Of a DNA stretch of 38,256 nucleotides, positions 15,331 through 24,246 are shown one piece after another. The number at the start of each line of letters is the position of its first letter. Positions within the stretch are counted from its first letter, which is position 1. The stretch is from Microbacteriaceae bacterium PS02067 (GTDB lineage Bacteria; Actinomycetota; Actinomycetes; Actinomycetales; Microbacteriaceae), in assembly GCA_029960085.1 (NCBI GenBank), contig JASCPG010000027.1:1-38256 (forward strand), in the 5' to 3' direction. The notes beneath the pieces are model-generated. The model was not told where the DNA came from, did not search any database, and saw nothing but the letters and a program-made list of their open reading frames with translations. The position numbers were made by a program, and so were the translations under genes.

Positions 15331-18309
15331 TCAGTAGTGCTTGAGGATGTATGCCCAGGCGGAGTCGAGGGGTTCGCCGGTGAGGGGCAGTTTGTACTTT
15401 CGGAACAGTTGCCGAAGCTGCCGGCGGATCTCCTTCTTCGACGCGTCCTTGGATGCCCAGTTCGGGTGAACGGCCTGCTTCACGAGAGCGTCGACCTCGG
15501 TGACGACCTGGGAGACGAGGACGGTCATCCCGTCGGGGCGGTGCTCCTCGAAGATCCGGGTGAGCATGCCAACGTTCGGATCGGGCAGGTCGGTGAGAAC
15601 GGTGCCATCGTCTTCGGCTTCAGTGGTCTTCAGGTCGGTGGCGACACCGAACAAGGTGGTGAGAAAGTCGATGGAGTCTTCCGCGGTCGCGATGACTTTC
15701 TGGCGGAGCTGGTCGAGACGTTCGGCGATCGAGGAGTAGCGGAGCGCGTCGTCCCCGCCGCCGTCGAGCTTCCGTTGGATGCGTGCGGTGAGGGAGTCGA
15801 GGATCTCCTGCGCCGATTTCCCCTCGTACTCGGTCGGGACCGGTGGCAGCTGCCCTGTTTCGCTCATTTTCCGGATCGTCTCGGCGTCCGCGATGACGAC
15901 CGCGATGTTGCGGTCCGCAATGCGGACGTTCCGCATGTGCTCGTGGACGAGCTGTCGGGTCTTCGGGCCGAGCCGCTCCCACAGCAGGTCATCATCGTCG
16001 GACTCGGCGGGGATCGCGGCGTACACCTGCGCGTACCAGCGGTAGTCGTCGGCCCAGTCGTCGAGGGCAGCGTCCGGGGCGATCGTCTCCCAAAGGCCCT
16101 GTGCGAGAGCGAATTCGGCGCGGAACTCTGCCCGGTCCTCCGTGTCCGCCGGCACCCGCTCAAGCGCGGCCTGCAGCGAGTCCATGGACCCGTCACGTGT
16201 GATCCCTACGAACCGACGTCGCATCTCCTTCAACGCCCCACCGAGGGTGACCAGCAGCGCCTCGGTCTCGATCTGCCGTCTGGCGTGCTCAGGGTTGGAG
16301 GGTGCGATCGCGCGGGCGAAACCGTCGCCGAGGCCGACGTAGTCGACGATCGTGCCGTACGCCTTCACGAACCCGGTGTCCGGGTTCCGCCACGGCCGGT
16401 TCGTGCGCGTGATCGTCTGGAACAGGGTGTGCAGCTTCATCGGCTTGTCGAGGTACAGGACACCCTCGATCGGGGCGTTGAACCCGGTGCCGAGCTTCGC
16501 GGTGACGATGAGGAACTTCAGCGGGTCGCGCACGTCCCGGAACCGGTCGAGGAGCGCTTCTTCTTCCCCGTCGGTGAGCTTGTACGGCTGGTACTCGTTC
16601 TTCCCTGTCGCGGAGATCACCACAGCCACCTCGTCGGCTCGCCCGTCACCCGCAAGGGCGCCGCGGAGGGCGGCGTCGTACTCGATGCAGAGCTCCTGGT
16701 CGGCGACGACGATCTGCGCTTTCATCCCGAGCGGGTCGATCGACTTGTAGAAGTGGTCGACGATGTCCGCCGAGACCGCGGCGATCCGTTCCGGGTTGTG
16801 GAAGATCGCCCGGGCGTTCGCGACCCGACGCGCGTACGACTCCTTCTGCGTCTCGGTCAGCTCCTCCTCATCGGCGAGAGCGTCGAACGCGGCGTCGAGC
16901 TCGTCCTTCGCGATGTCGAACTTCACCGGCCGCGGGATCACCCGCATGGGCACGGTGGTGCCGTCGGCGATGGACCGGTCCGAGTCGTACGTTCCGAGCG
17001 CCCACCCGGGGTCCCGTTCGTCCCCGAACAGCTGGTACGTGTTGCGGTCGAGATCGGCGACGGGCGTGCCGGTGAACCCGTACCGGTGCGCGTTCGGGAG
17101 GGCCGCGCGCATCGCGTCCCCGAGGGAGCCTTCCTGGGTGCGGTGCGCTTCGTCGACGAGCAGGACGATGTTGTCCCGGTCGGAGAGGACACCGGCGCCG
17201 GCGAACTTGTGCACGGTCGTCGCGATGATCCCCCGCTCCCCCTGCTTCAACGCGCTCTGCAGGGAGGAGAGCGTCGCCGCTTTCACGGGTGCGGGGACGC
17301 CGGCGGACGCGAACTGGGTGAACGTCTGCGTGACCAGCTGGGTGCGGTCGGCGACGGCGACGATCGTCGGGTTGTGCATCCGCGGGTCCAAGTACAGGCG
17401 GGTCGCGACCCACGACATCGTGAGCGTCTTCCCAGATCCTTGCGTGTGGTAGATCAGACCACGCGAGGAGTGCTCGCTGGTCGCACGGGCAACGATCTGC
17501 TCGACCGCTTCGTACTGGAAGTAGCGGGGCAGCAGCTTGATCGTCCGCGCGGCGCCATCACTGTCCTGCGCGTCAAACATCGCATAGTGCTCGATGAGGT
17601 TCAGCACCACCGTCGGCGAAAGGAGCCCGGTCACGGACATCCTCACCCGATCCCACCCTTCGATGGTTGCGGGAACGTTCGAGGCACCCCACCGATGCCA
17701 GTGATCGAGGGGTGTGCGGACGCCGGCGTACCGGAGGTCTTTCCCGTCGGTCGCGAACGACAGCACGTTCGGGGCGAAGAACACCGGCTGGTGCACCTCG
17801 TACGCCGTGTAGATGTCTTTCGCGCCGTCCTTCCACGACACGGTCGTCGACACGGGGGTTTTCGTCTCTCCCACCACCACGGGGATGCCGTTGATGAACA
17901 AGACGACGTCGAACCGGGCACCCTGGTAGGTCACCTCGTCGGAGACGATGAAGGTGTTCCGTTCCGGGTGCACGTAGTCGAACACTTCGTACGGCTCGTC
18001 GTGGTTCGTGTCCGGCATGGTCACCGTCCCACCGCCCCGCAGCAGCCTGGTGAACGCCTGGTTCGCTGCCATCAGCCCTTCGTCGGCGGCGGCCAGTGCC
18101 TCGCGTCGGAGGTCACCGAGGACTGCGTCCGCCCGCCCCTCGAGCGCCGGGTTGAGGTCTTCGATCGCGGCACGCAGATCCGACTCGATGAACACCTGGG
18201 AGGTTGTCCGCGGGAGGTCTTTCCCGGGAATGTACGTCCACCCGGCCTGGACAAGCAGCTGCACGAGCGCGGCCTGCACCGTGCCCTTCTCCGTGTACCC
18301 CTGGCTCAC
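15331..18309 (-). CDS. hsdR: Type I restriction enzyme, R subunit (HsdR)
   Basis: This 992-residue motor/nuclease subunit translocates and cuts DNA lacking the cognate methylation. Seen: an N-terminal PD-(D/E)XK nuclease with Asp134 (FDVVLF) and ETK at 148-150; an SF2 helicase with Walker A TQGSGKT (about 289-295) and DEAH at 386-389 (LLVDEAHRT); a GFTGTP motif III region; a C-terminal RecA domain; and a helical tail that binds the methylase core. The length is typical. It starts at GTG 18309, overlapping the hsdS stop as GTGA, so it is translated last from an hsdM-hsdS-hsdR mRNA. This order should delay restriction until modification is made. Confidence 0.93.
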   Translation of the reverse strand: MSQGYTEKGTVQAALVQLLVQAGWTYIPGKDLPRTTSQVFIESDLRAAIEDLNPALEGRADAVLGDLRREALAAADEGLMAANQAFTRLLRGGGTVTMPDTNHDEPYEVFDYVHPERNTFIVSDEVTYQGARFDVVLFINGIPVVVGETKTPVSTTVSWKDGAKDIYTAYEVHQPVFFAPNVLSFATDGKDLRYAGVRTPLDHWHRWGASNVPATIEGWDRVRMSVTGLLSPTVVLNLIEHYAMFDAQDSDGAARTIKLLPRYFQYEAVEQIVARATSEHSSRGLIYHTQGSGKTLTMSWVATRLYLDPRMHNPTIVAVADRTQLVTQTFTQFASAGVPAPVKAATLSSLQSALKQGERGIIATTVHKFAGAGVLSDRDNIVLLVDEAHRTQEGSLGDAMRAALPNAHRYGFTGTPVADLDRNTYQLFGDERDPGWALGTYDSDRSIADGTTVPMRVIPRPVKFDIAKDELDAAFDALADEEELTETQKESYARRVANARAIFHNPERIAAVSADIVDHFYKSIDPLGMKAQIVVADQELCIEYDAALRGALAGDGRADEVAVVISATGKNEYQPYKLTDGEEEALLDRFRDVRDPLKFLIVTAKLGTGFNAPIEGVLYLDKPMKLHTLFQTITRTNRPWRNPDTGFVKAYGTIVDYVGLGDGFARAIAPSNPEHARRQIETEALLVTLGGALKEMRRRFVGITRDGSMDSLQAALERVPADTEDRAEFRAEFALAQGLWETIAPDAALDDWADDYRWYAQVYAAIPAESDDDDLLWERLGPKTRQLVHEHMRNVRIADRNIAVVIADAETIRKMSETGQLPPVPTEYEGKSAQEILDSLTARIQRKLDGGGDDALRYSSIAERLDQLRQKVIATAEDSIDFLTTLFGVATDLKTTEAEDDGTVLTDLPDPNVGMLTRIFEEHRPDGMTVLVSQVVTEVDALVKQAVHPNWASKDASKKEIRRQLRQLFRKYKLPLTGEPLDSAWAYILKHY

Positions 18310-19529
18310 GCGACCTCCCCCAGTAGAGCGTCATACGACGCCGGAATCTCATGCTCCCCCGACAGCAACACCGTCAGCAGATTGGACCGCAACGTCCGGA
18401 GCGACTCGGCAGTGGCACGGGCTGCGTCGAGCGCGTCATCGACACTCTTGACAGTCGCCACGATCCGCCGCTGCTCGTCGATGGGCGGGAGGGCGATCGG
18501 GATCGCACGCAGGTAGGTCACCTTCAGGTTGCCTAACCCAGTCGATCCGGCCGCCGAGTCCGTGAACGCCTGTTGAAGCTCTTCCGACCCCAAGAGAATG
18601 CTCAGGAATGTCGGGGTGACCACGTCGCGTTCCCGGACCCGAACTGCGGCCTGGAACGCAGAGAACGGCATACCGACGAAGTCGTCAGGAATCGCGTAAG
18701 CGTTGCCGATCCGCGAGTGATTGCCGTTGCTCATGACCATGAGAGTGTCGCCTACCGCCAGCCGCTTCGCTTTGTCGCCCAACCCGCTGACGTACTTCAT
18801 CGCCGCGCGATTGATAACGCCTCCGGCAGTGGTCACGCCGATCCCCACTACGGCTTCGTGCTGATCGTCAGGGGCACCGACCTCATCGCTTTTGCGCCAA
18901 ACTGCCCCCCGGAGTACGTCCGCCAACTCCCCGAGCGTCGTTTCCCGCCACCCGTCACGGGCTGCGAGCATCGCGGTCAGCATTTCGTCGCGCGCAGTCT
19001 TCGCCGTGTCCGCCTCCGCCTCGGCCGCATCCACAGCGTCGTCGACGGCCGCGATCAGGTCCACGATCCGCCGCTGCTCGTCGAGCGGGGGGAGGGTGAT
19101 CGGAACTGCGTCGAGTGAAGACTTGTTCATGGTCTTCCCTTTGACCGCGCGACCGCCGAGCTCTTCCCAGTTCACGTTCTCGAGTGCGATCGCCAGGAAG
19201 TCACGCAGCACCCCGTCGACGGGAGCTAGCCGAGCGATTGCTTCGTTCGTGAACACGTCCCTGTCCGCGACCCCAACGCGGCCGATTGAGAGCTTGAAAC
19301 TCAGCAGCAGGCTTCCAGCGGGGAATCTCTTCGCGTGCCCGCTCGCCTCAGCGAGCTCCGAAACTCCTTCTCGGGCGGTCACGGTTCGGTTGGGGCCGAG
19401 ATCCGCGATCGTGACGAACGGTCGCTCAGTGCTGGTCGCCCACATCGACGGATCGTTGCGTGGCGGCGTCCGCCCAATCGTTCGGGTCGCCACCTCTCTC
19501 AGCGTTGTTTCCCGCCATCGGTCACGCAT
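18306..19529 (-). CDS. hsdS: Type I R-M specificity subunit (HsdS)
   Basis: This 407-residue DNA-recognition subunit has two target-recognition domains. Each begins with WRETTLxE (near residues 5 and about 200) and ends in a conserved helix starting LPP(L/I)DEQRRIV. The start ATG 19529 overlaps the end of hsdM by 8 bases; the longer frame back to 19748 is a shadow of hsdM. The two conserved helices are so similar in DNA that a 24-bp identical stretch lies 603 bp (201 codons) apart, allowing in-frame domain exchange. The recognised sequence cannot be read from the protein. Confidence 0.92.
   Translation of the reverse strand: MRDRWRETTLREVATRTIGRTPPRNDPSMWATSTERPFVTIADLGPNRTVTAREGVSELAEASGHAKRFPAGSLLLSFKLSIGRVGVADRDVFTNEAIARLAPVDGVLRDFLAIALENVNWEELGGRAVKGKTMNKSSLDAVPITLPPLDEQRRIVDLIAAVDDAVDAAEAEADTAKTARDEMLTAMLAARDGWRETTLGELADVLRGAVWRKSDEVGAPDDQHEAVVGIGVTTAGGVINRAAMKYVSGLGDKAKRLAVGDTLMVMSNGNHSRIGNAYAIPDDFVGMPFSAFQAAVRVRERDVVTPTFLSILLGSEELQQAFTDSAAGSTGLGNLKVTYLRAIPIALPPIDEQRRIVATVKSVDDALDAARATAESLRTLRSNLLTVLLSGEHEIPASYDALLGEVA
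18458..19084 (-). repeat. Identical 24-bp in-frame repeats in the two hsdS conserved regions
   Basis: Positions 18458-18481 and 19061-19084 are identical and both code for the DEQRRIV helix start. The spacing of 603 bp is a multiple of three. This is the usual conserved-region duplication of HsdS, here with perfect DNA identity over 24 bases. Confidence 0.85.
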
Positions 19530-21048
19530 CGAAGCCGGCTTCCTTGAGGCGGAGGTTGAGGGCTGCGCGGGCGGTGTCCATGCGTTCCTGTGCTTCGCGG
19601 AGGGCTGCGAGGGCCGCGTCGACGTCCGCTTCGGCTTTCGTCTCGGTCTGGATGTACCGGCCGATGTTGAGGTCGTAGCCGTTCGTCTCGATGTCGCTGC
19701 GTGGCACGAGTCGGACGTTGACTCCACCTTCACCGTCGACGTCGTCACCGGTCATGTAGGTGGCGGTGATGGCGTCGACGTCGTCGTCGCTGAGTGTGTT
19801 CTGGTTCTTGCCGGGCTTGAACCGTGCCCGCGCGTCGATGAACAGGACGTGACCCCGGCGCTCCGCTGGCTTGCTGGCACGGAAGATGAGGAGCGCGACA
19901 GGGATGGACGTGGAGTAGAAGAGGTTGTTGGGGAGTCCGATGACGGCTTCGAGCAGGTCGTTCTCGATGACGTGCTTGCGCATGTCGGCTTCGCGGCCTC
20001 CGCGGAACAGTGTCCCGTGGGGCATGACGACCCCGACCCGCCCCGTCTCGTCCTTCATGGTCGAGAGCATGTGCTGGATCCATGCCCAGTCGCCGTTCTT
20101 CGCGGGCGGGACGATCCCGCCGAGGGCACGCTTGTACTTGTCCTTCGCCCACGTTGCCGACGGCCAGTTGTCGAGGGAGAACGGCGGGTTCGCGATGACG
20201 ACGTCGAACTTCCGCAGGCGTCCGTGCTCGTCGAGGAGCTTCGGTTCTCGGAACGTGTCGCCCCGTTTGATTTCGAAGTCCTCGAGCCCGTGGAGGTACA
20301 GGTTCATGCGGGCGATGCCCGCGGTGGTGAGGTTCTGCTCCTGCCCGTAAAGCATGAGCGACTCGGGGTTGCCACCGGCGAGCTTCACCGCCTCCACCGT
20401 CTCGACGAGCATTCCCGCTGAGCCACACGCAGGGTCGCAGATGGAGTCGCCGGCCTGCGGGTTCAGGATCTTCACGAGCAGGTGGACGACGTGGCGGGGC
20501 GTGAAGAACTCCCCGGCCTTCTTCCCGGATGCTTCCGCGAACTCGCGGAGCAGGTACTCGTACGCGGAACCGAGCATGTCGCCGGCCATGTGTGCCGGGT
20601 CGAGGGTGAGCCGGTCGAACACACCCATGAGGGCTTTCAGCGCCGACTCGGGGATGCGTTCCGTGTTCGCCCAGTTGACGTCACCGAAGACGCCGGCGAG
20701 CTTCCCGGGGTTCGCTTCCTGGATCGCGACGAGCGCCTTGTTGAGGACGGACCCCGGGTTCTTGGTCACCTCGTACGTGTCGTCCCAGTGGGCACCGTCG
20801 GGAATGAGGAACGTCTGGTAGTCCTCGTCCTCGATCTCCTGCGTCCAGTCGTCACCGAGGTCGGAGGTTGCCTGCGCGTGGTGGTAGTCGTAGACGTCGC
20901 TGATCCACTTGTAGAACAGGACCGGGAACACGTACGCCTTGAAGTCGCCCGGGTCCACCGGCCCGCGGAGGGCGTTCGCCGCAGCCCAGAGGGCCTGTTC
21001 GAGCTCACGCTGCGTGAGGTGGTCGGGGTTCGCGGGGGCGAGCGTCAT
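19522..21048 (-). CDS. hsdM: Type I R-M methyltransferase subunit (HsdM)
   Basis: This 508-residue adenine-N6 methyltransferase has an N-terminal helical domain (ELEQALWAAANALRG, VFPVLFYKWISD). SAM motif I is DPACGSAGM at about 205-213 and catalytic motif IV is NPPF at 287-290. GEFFTPRHVVHLLV and GVVMPHGTLFRGG are typical HsdM blocks. It is the first gene of the hsd operon, with AAGGAG about 5 bases before ATG 21048. The upstream 72 bases contain a nested inverted repeat (CGGCT..CCGTA..TACGG..AGCCG, 21067-21102), which may carry the promoter or a control site. Confidence 0.93.
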   Translation of the reverse strand: MTLAPANPDHLTQRELEQALWAAANALRGPVDPGDFKAYVFPVLFYKWISDVYDYHHAQATSDLGDDWTQEIEDEDYQTFLIPDGAHWDDTYEVTKNPGSVLNKALVAIQEANPGKLAGVFGDVNWANTERIPESALKALMGVFDRLTLDPAHMAGDMLGSAYEYLLREFAEASGKKAGEFFTPRHVVHLLVKILNPQAGDSICDPACGSAGMLVETVEAVKLAGGNPESLMLYGQEQNLTTAGIARMNLYLHGLEDFEIKRGDTFREPKLLDEHGRLRKFDVVIANPPFSLDNWPSATWAKDKYKRALGGIVPPAKNGDWAWIQHMLSTMKDETGRVGVVMPHGTLFRGGREADMRKHVIENDLLEAVIGLPNNLFYSTSIPVALLIFRASKPAERRGHVLFIDARARFKPGKNQNTLSDDDVDAITATYMTGDDVDGEGGVNVRLVPRSDIETNGYDLNIGRYIQTETKAEADVDAALAALREAQERMDTARAALNLRLKEAGFDA

Positions 21049-21120
21049 CGTTACTCCTTCGATGGACGGCTCAATCCGTACCCATCCTCATTACGGTAGC
21101 CGCGTCCTCCCCCACGGGCG

Positions 21121-21828
21121 TCACGGCGCACCCTGTGGAAGAACGGCAGGCGGGGTCTGGATGCCGTCGACGGCGATGTCGTATCCGCCGTAGGGGCTGT
21201 ATTCGGGGACGTGGCGTGTGCCGGATCCGCCTCGGTCGGTGAGGATGGGGGCGCCGGGGACGCGGAACTGGGCGGGGTAGTTGGCTTCGAACCATTCCTC
21301 GAGTTTGGGTGTCATCTTGCGGTTGCCCATCTGTCCGCGGAGCTTGGCGGGGAGGATGGGGAGGTTGCGCCAGCCGGGGTAGGCGTGGTCGTTCCATGCT
21401 TCGACGACGGCGTTTTCGTCTTCGTGGATCCAGTGCAGCTCGCAGGTGTCGCAGACGATGAGGTGGAGGAGCCCGCCGATGCATTCGCAGGGGATGCGTT
21501 CGGAGACGAGCCGGGGGCGTTGTCCTTCCTGCAGCTGGTGGTAGTCCCACAGGCATCGGGTGTCGGCCGTGTAGGTCGCGATGGTGTGGGTGCCGAACTG
21601 GGCACGGACGCCGCAGTAGTCGGCTCTCCATCCGTGCTGGGTGCGATCGTGCCAGGGCTTGGTGGCGTCGACGAGCGCGCGGCGCTCCGCGGCCGCGTCG
21701 AGGTCCGCGGCGGAGTAATACCGGCTGGTGAACCCGAGGGGCGCTCCTGCCCAGGCAGGGAGGCCGGCGATCTTGTCTTCGGCGAGCAGCTGGTCGATGG
21801 CGTCGCTGAGGCTGAGCGTGGTGTTCAC
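21121..21828 (-). CDS. Hypothetical protein with cysteine cluster
   Basis: This is a 235-residue soluble protein starting at GTG 21828, overlapping the upstream stop as GTGA. The much longer frame to 22359 is a shadow. The middle has IPCECIGGLLHLIVCDTCEL (two close cysteine pairs, C-x-C and C-x-x-C, about 10 residues apart). These could bind zinc in a small ribbon next to WIHEDENAVVEAWND. The C-terminus is rich in Pro, Gly and Tyr. Unrecognised; likely a lineage-specific plasmid protein. Confidence 0.6.
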   Translation of the reverse strand: MNTTLSLSDAIDQLLAEDKIAGLPAWAGAPLGFTSRYYSAADLDAAAERRALVDATKPWHDRTQHGWRADYCGVRAQFGTHTIATYTADTRCLWDYHQLQEGQRPRLVSERIPCECIGGLLHLIVCDTCELHWIHEDENAVVEAWNDHAYPGWRNLPILPAKLRGQMGNRKMTPKLEEWFEANYPAQFRVPGAPILTDRGGSGTRHVPEYSPYGGYDIAVDGIQTPPAVLPQGAP

Positions 21829-22118
21829 AGCGTGTACCCCTGTTCGGTGAGTGTGGTGGTGATCCAGGCGGCGATGGTGGCGGGGGCGACGTCGGCGCCG
21901 TGCGTGGAGATCAGGACGGTGGTGCCTTGGTCGAGTTCGAGCCACCAGGTGGTGTCGATGCCGGCGCGGTTGTCGCGCAGGTCGCTGGCGGGGTCGGTGT
22001 TCCCGAAGTAGATCTGCGGGTTCCAGTCGTCGCCGCCCATGTCGGTGTACAGCTCTGTGGGGAACGGCAGCAGCTCGTTGACGGCGTCGATCTGGGTGGT
22101 GTGGTCGGTGGTGGTCAT
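21825..22118 (-). CDS. Small acidic hypothetical protein
   Basis: This 97-residue protein contains LPFPTELYTDMGGDD, WWLELDQGTTVLISTHG and a C-terminal helix (APATIAAWITTTLTEQG). The pattern suggests a small alpha/beta immunity- or DUF-like protein. The ATG lies two bases after the previous stop, and its stop overlaps the next gene as GTGA. Function unknown. Confidence 0.55.
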   Translation of the reverse strand: MTTTDHTTQIDAVNELLPFPTELYTDMGGDDWNPQIYFGNTDPASDLRDNRAGIDTTWWLELDQGTTVLISTHGADVAPATIAAWITTTLTEQGYTL

Positions 22119-22120
22119 GG

Positions 22121-22426
22121 TCAGTGCTCCGTCCGGATGTTGTCGGCTTTGAGGTCGTCGTAGGTGGTGTCGGCGGTGATGACGATCGCGGGACGTCCTG
22201 CGGCGCGGGCGAGGTAGTGGCGGAGGAGTTCTTCGGCGAGGCCGCGGCGAAGCTCGCGGAGGGGTGCTCCGATGAACTCGGCGGCGTTCTCGGCGGCTTG
22301 CCAGGTCCACAGCACCTGGTAGTTGGTGAGGCCCTGGTCCGCGTCGAGGCCGTAGGCACCCTCGATCATGCGCTGGGCGATGCGCGCATACTCGAGCGGG
22401 GTGGGGGTCAGGTCGATCGTTTCCAT
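22121..22426 (-). CDS. Small helical hypothetical protein
   Basis: This is a 101-residue protein with an excellent GAGGAGGAGAAG ribosome-binding site just before ATG 22426. The helical sequence (YARIAQRMIEGAYGLDADQ, TWQAAENAAEFIGAPLRELR, LAEELLRHYLARAAG) has no motif I know. It is first of a three-gene set (22426 to 21121) that runs towards hsdM. Function unknown. Confidence 0.55.
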   Translation of the reverse strand: METIDLTPTPLEYARIAQRMIEGAYGLDADQGLTNYQVLWTWQAAENAAEFIGAPLRELRRGLAEELLRHYLARAAGRPAIVITADTTYDDLKADNIRTEH

Positions 22427-22727
22427 GCTCTTCTCCTCCTCGTTGTTTCCCGGTGGGTGCCGGGGGCACGGAGTGGCCGGTACCGGCGGCGGAGCGCAGT
22501 GCCCGGAGGGGGCGGTACCGGACTGAGCGCAGCGAGGGAGGATAAGGAGCCCCCGCAGGGAACGGAGCGACAGAGCCGGTTTAGGCTCGGAGGTCCCCGA
22601 CACCCATAGGGATGAAGGTCCGGGCCGCGCAGCGGCTCCCCCGCCGCCAGGGGCGGCGCCCGCCGCAGCGTCGGCGTCGGCGTGGGGTCGTAGTCTTTGA
22701 GAGGCCGGAGAGAGGGGTGTCCGGTCA
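22427..22727. other. GC-rich structured intergenic region
   Basis: About 300 bases between two divergent genes contain several short inverted repeats: GTGCC..GGCAC, the palindrome GCCGGTACCGGC followed by a second GGCGGTACCGG, and GCCGCC..GGCGGC. They also contain GAGCGCAGCGA at 22525-22535, repeated at 31959-31969. The region must hold promoters for both flanking genes. It could be structured RNA leader or plasmid control DNA, but no known element is recognised. Confidence 0.4.
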
Positions 22728-23042
22728 GTGACGCAGAACCGGCGGTACCAGGAGCATTACGCGCAGATGCGCGAACGGATCTTCAATGAGATGCCGGCGG
22801 CGCCGTGCACGTTGCCGCAGCAGGCGTTTGGCCCCGATCCGGTGAGGTGGACGCGGGAGCAACCGCCGGTGTGGGCGTGGGTGAGCTGGCCGGATCGGCC
22901 GGCGGAGCGCATCGCCGCTCACGCGACGGCGTGGAATGACCGGGTCGTGTGCGTGGAGTGGATCGGCGACCGGGGCACGGTGAACACCATGGTGTGGCGC
23001 AGCGCGGTGACCAGACGGTCGACGCCTGGCGCTACCGGGTGA
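22728..23042 (+). CDS. Small hypothetical protein
   Basis: This 104-residue protein starts at GTG 22728 with a GGAGAGAGGGG ribosome-binding site about 11 bases upstream. It reads as basic helical N-terminus (RRYQEHYAQMRERIFNE), a proline-rich link, then strands (PPVWAWVSWPDRPAERIAAH, RVVCVEWIGDRGTVNTMVW). It is the only + strand gene in a long - strand stretch and ends 11 bases into the convergent gene. Function unknown. Confidence 0.5.
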   Translation: MTQNRRYQEHYAQMRERIFNEMPAAPCTLPQQAFGPDPVRWTREQPPVWAWVSWPDRPAERIAAHATAWNDRVVCVEWIGDRGTVNTMVWRSAVTRRSTPGATG

Positions 23043-24243
23043 GGGTGGGGCCGTCGAGCTCGGGGCCGACGCGCGTCGGGCCGGTGTTCTCGACGAACAG
23101 GCTGAGGTTCTGTTCGCGCACGTGCGCGATGACTCGGGCCGCGTCGTTCTGGGTCAGCAGGTCCGTGGGGAGATGGTCTTTCAGCTGGTGAACCGCGATG
23201 ATGTGGGCGGCGAGGTCCAGGGGTAGTTTCGCCTTGCCGACCTGGGCGCGGGCGGTGTTCTCGATCTCGGCTTCCCGGGTCAGTGCGGCGGTGTTGCGTC
23301 GCACACGCAGCCGCAGCGCGGCGCGGAGCGACTGCTCTTGGTGCTGCTTCTGTTCTCGAAGCATCTGTGCGTGGACGGACTGCACCGCACGCGCGATATC
23401 GGCGGATGTGAGCGCGGTGGCCGGCGCGCCGTCGTCGAGGACGCGCTCAACGGCGCGTGCGCTGATGGCGGTGGCGACGTCGGCGGCCGGGAGGCCGGCT
23501 CGTTGGCGGGCGGCGTTGGCGCGTGCGGCGGCCTCACGCAGCGCGTGATGTTCGGTGGTCAGGACGCGGTGTAGCTCCTGGTGGAGGATCGCGTACTGGT
23601 GGTGCCAGGTGCGCGCTTGCGCGGAGGTGAAGAAGACGTTCGCGTTGCGTTCGTTGGTCCGCTTCTCGGCTGCGCTGGCTCGGTGCTTGACCGGGGCGGG
23701 CAGGTTCAGCGCGGCGAGGCGACGTTGGAGGCGCTTCGCCTCCCTGTTGGCCCGGAGTTGTTGAGCGTACTTCTCGGGGTCTTTGCGGCGCTCGCGCGCA
23801 TACTCGGCGACCTTCTCCGGGTTGTTCTTGCGCCAGAGCTTGGCTCGCTCGAGGTCTGCGGCGTACTTCTCGGGGTGGCGGTCACGATCCTCTCTGGACC
23901 GCTGCGCGACGACATCCTTGCGACGGGCGTAGGAGGCTCGTTGCTGGGCTCTGACTTTGTCGAGGTTCGCGGCCCGCCATTGGGCACGGTACTCGCGAAC
24001 GTGGTCGCGGTTTGCTGCTTCCCACTTCTGTTGGGATGCGCGCCGACTCGATGCGCGGGCGGCGAGCTCCTTCTTCCGCTGTGCACTGCGGCGGACGTGT
24101 TCTCTATGCTTCTCGGGGTTCGCCGCGCGCCACTGAGCCTTGTACGCCTTCAGCCGCTCCTTGTTCCGCTCACGGTAGGCCCGCGCACGTTGCCGCGCAC
24201 GCGCGGCCGCGTCCTCGGGTTCGTGGGGTGCCTGGTCGCTCAC
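23032..24243 (-). CDS. Highly basic repeat protein, unknown
   Basis: This is a 403-residue protein. The first about 185 residues are extremely rich in Arg, Lys, Glu and Ala and carry about seven copies of a roughly 20-residue unit built on 'W/YR..N.EK' (NKERLKAYKAQ, WRAANPEKHRE, WEAANRDHVRE, WRAANLDKVRA, HPEKYAADLER, WRKNNPEKVAE, KDPEKYAQQLR). Such units are known beside zinc-finger/HNH domains in phage and plasmid proteins, but no HNH or cysteine cluster is present here. The second half is helical and His/Gln-rich. Expected to bind nucleic acid or form long helical rods (inference). It lies four bases downstream of the 89-residue gene, in the methylase-helicase operon. Confidence 0.6.
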   Translation of the reverse strand: MSDQAPHEPEDAAARARQRARAYRERNKERLKAYKAQWRAANPEKHREHVRRSAQRKKELAARASSRRASQQKWEAANRDHVREYRAQWRAANLDKVRAQQRASYARRKDVVAQRSREDRDRHPEKYAADLERAKLWRKNNPEKVAEYARERRKDPEKYAQQLRANREAKRLQRRLAALNLPAPVKHRASAAEKRTNERNANVFFTSAQARTWHHQYAILHQELHRVLTTEHHALREAAARANAARQRAGLPAADVATAISARAVERVLDDGAPATALTSADIARAVQSVHAQMLREQKQHQEQSLRAALRLRVRRNTAALTREAEIENTARAQVGKAKLPLDLAAHIIAVHQLKDHLPTDLLTQNDAARVIAHVREQNLSLFVENTGPTRVGPELDGPTLTR

Positions 24244-24246
24244 GGG

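Noticed and set aside
15271..18516. A 1081-residue + strand frame opposite hsdR
   Set aside because: It has Arg/Val/Gly/Asp-rich low-complexity sequence without domains, while the - strand has all HsdR motifs. It is an antisense shadow caused by high GC.
19530..19748. N-terminal extension of hsdS upstream of 19529
   Set aside because: It is Ser/Thr/Arg/Pro-rich and lies within the hsdM coding sequence. The family start WRETTL lies after ATG 19529.
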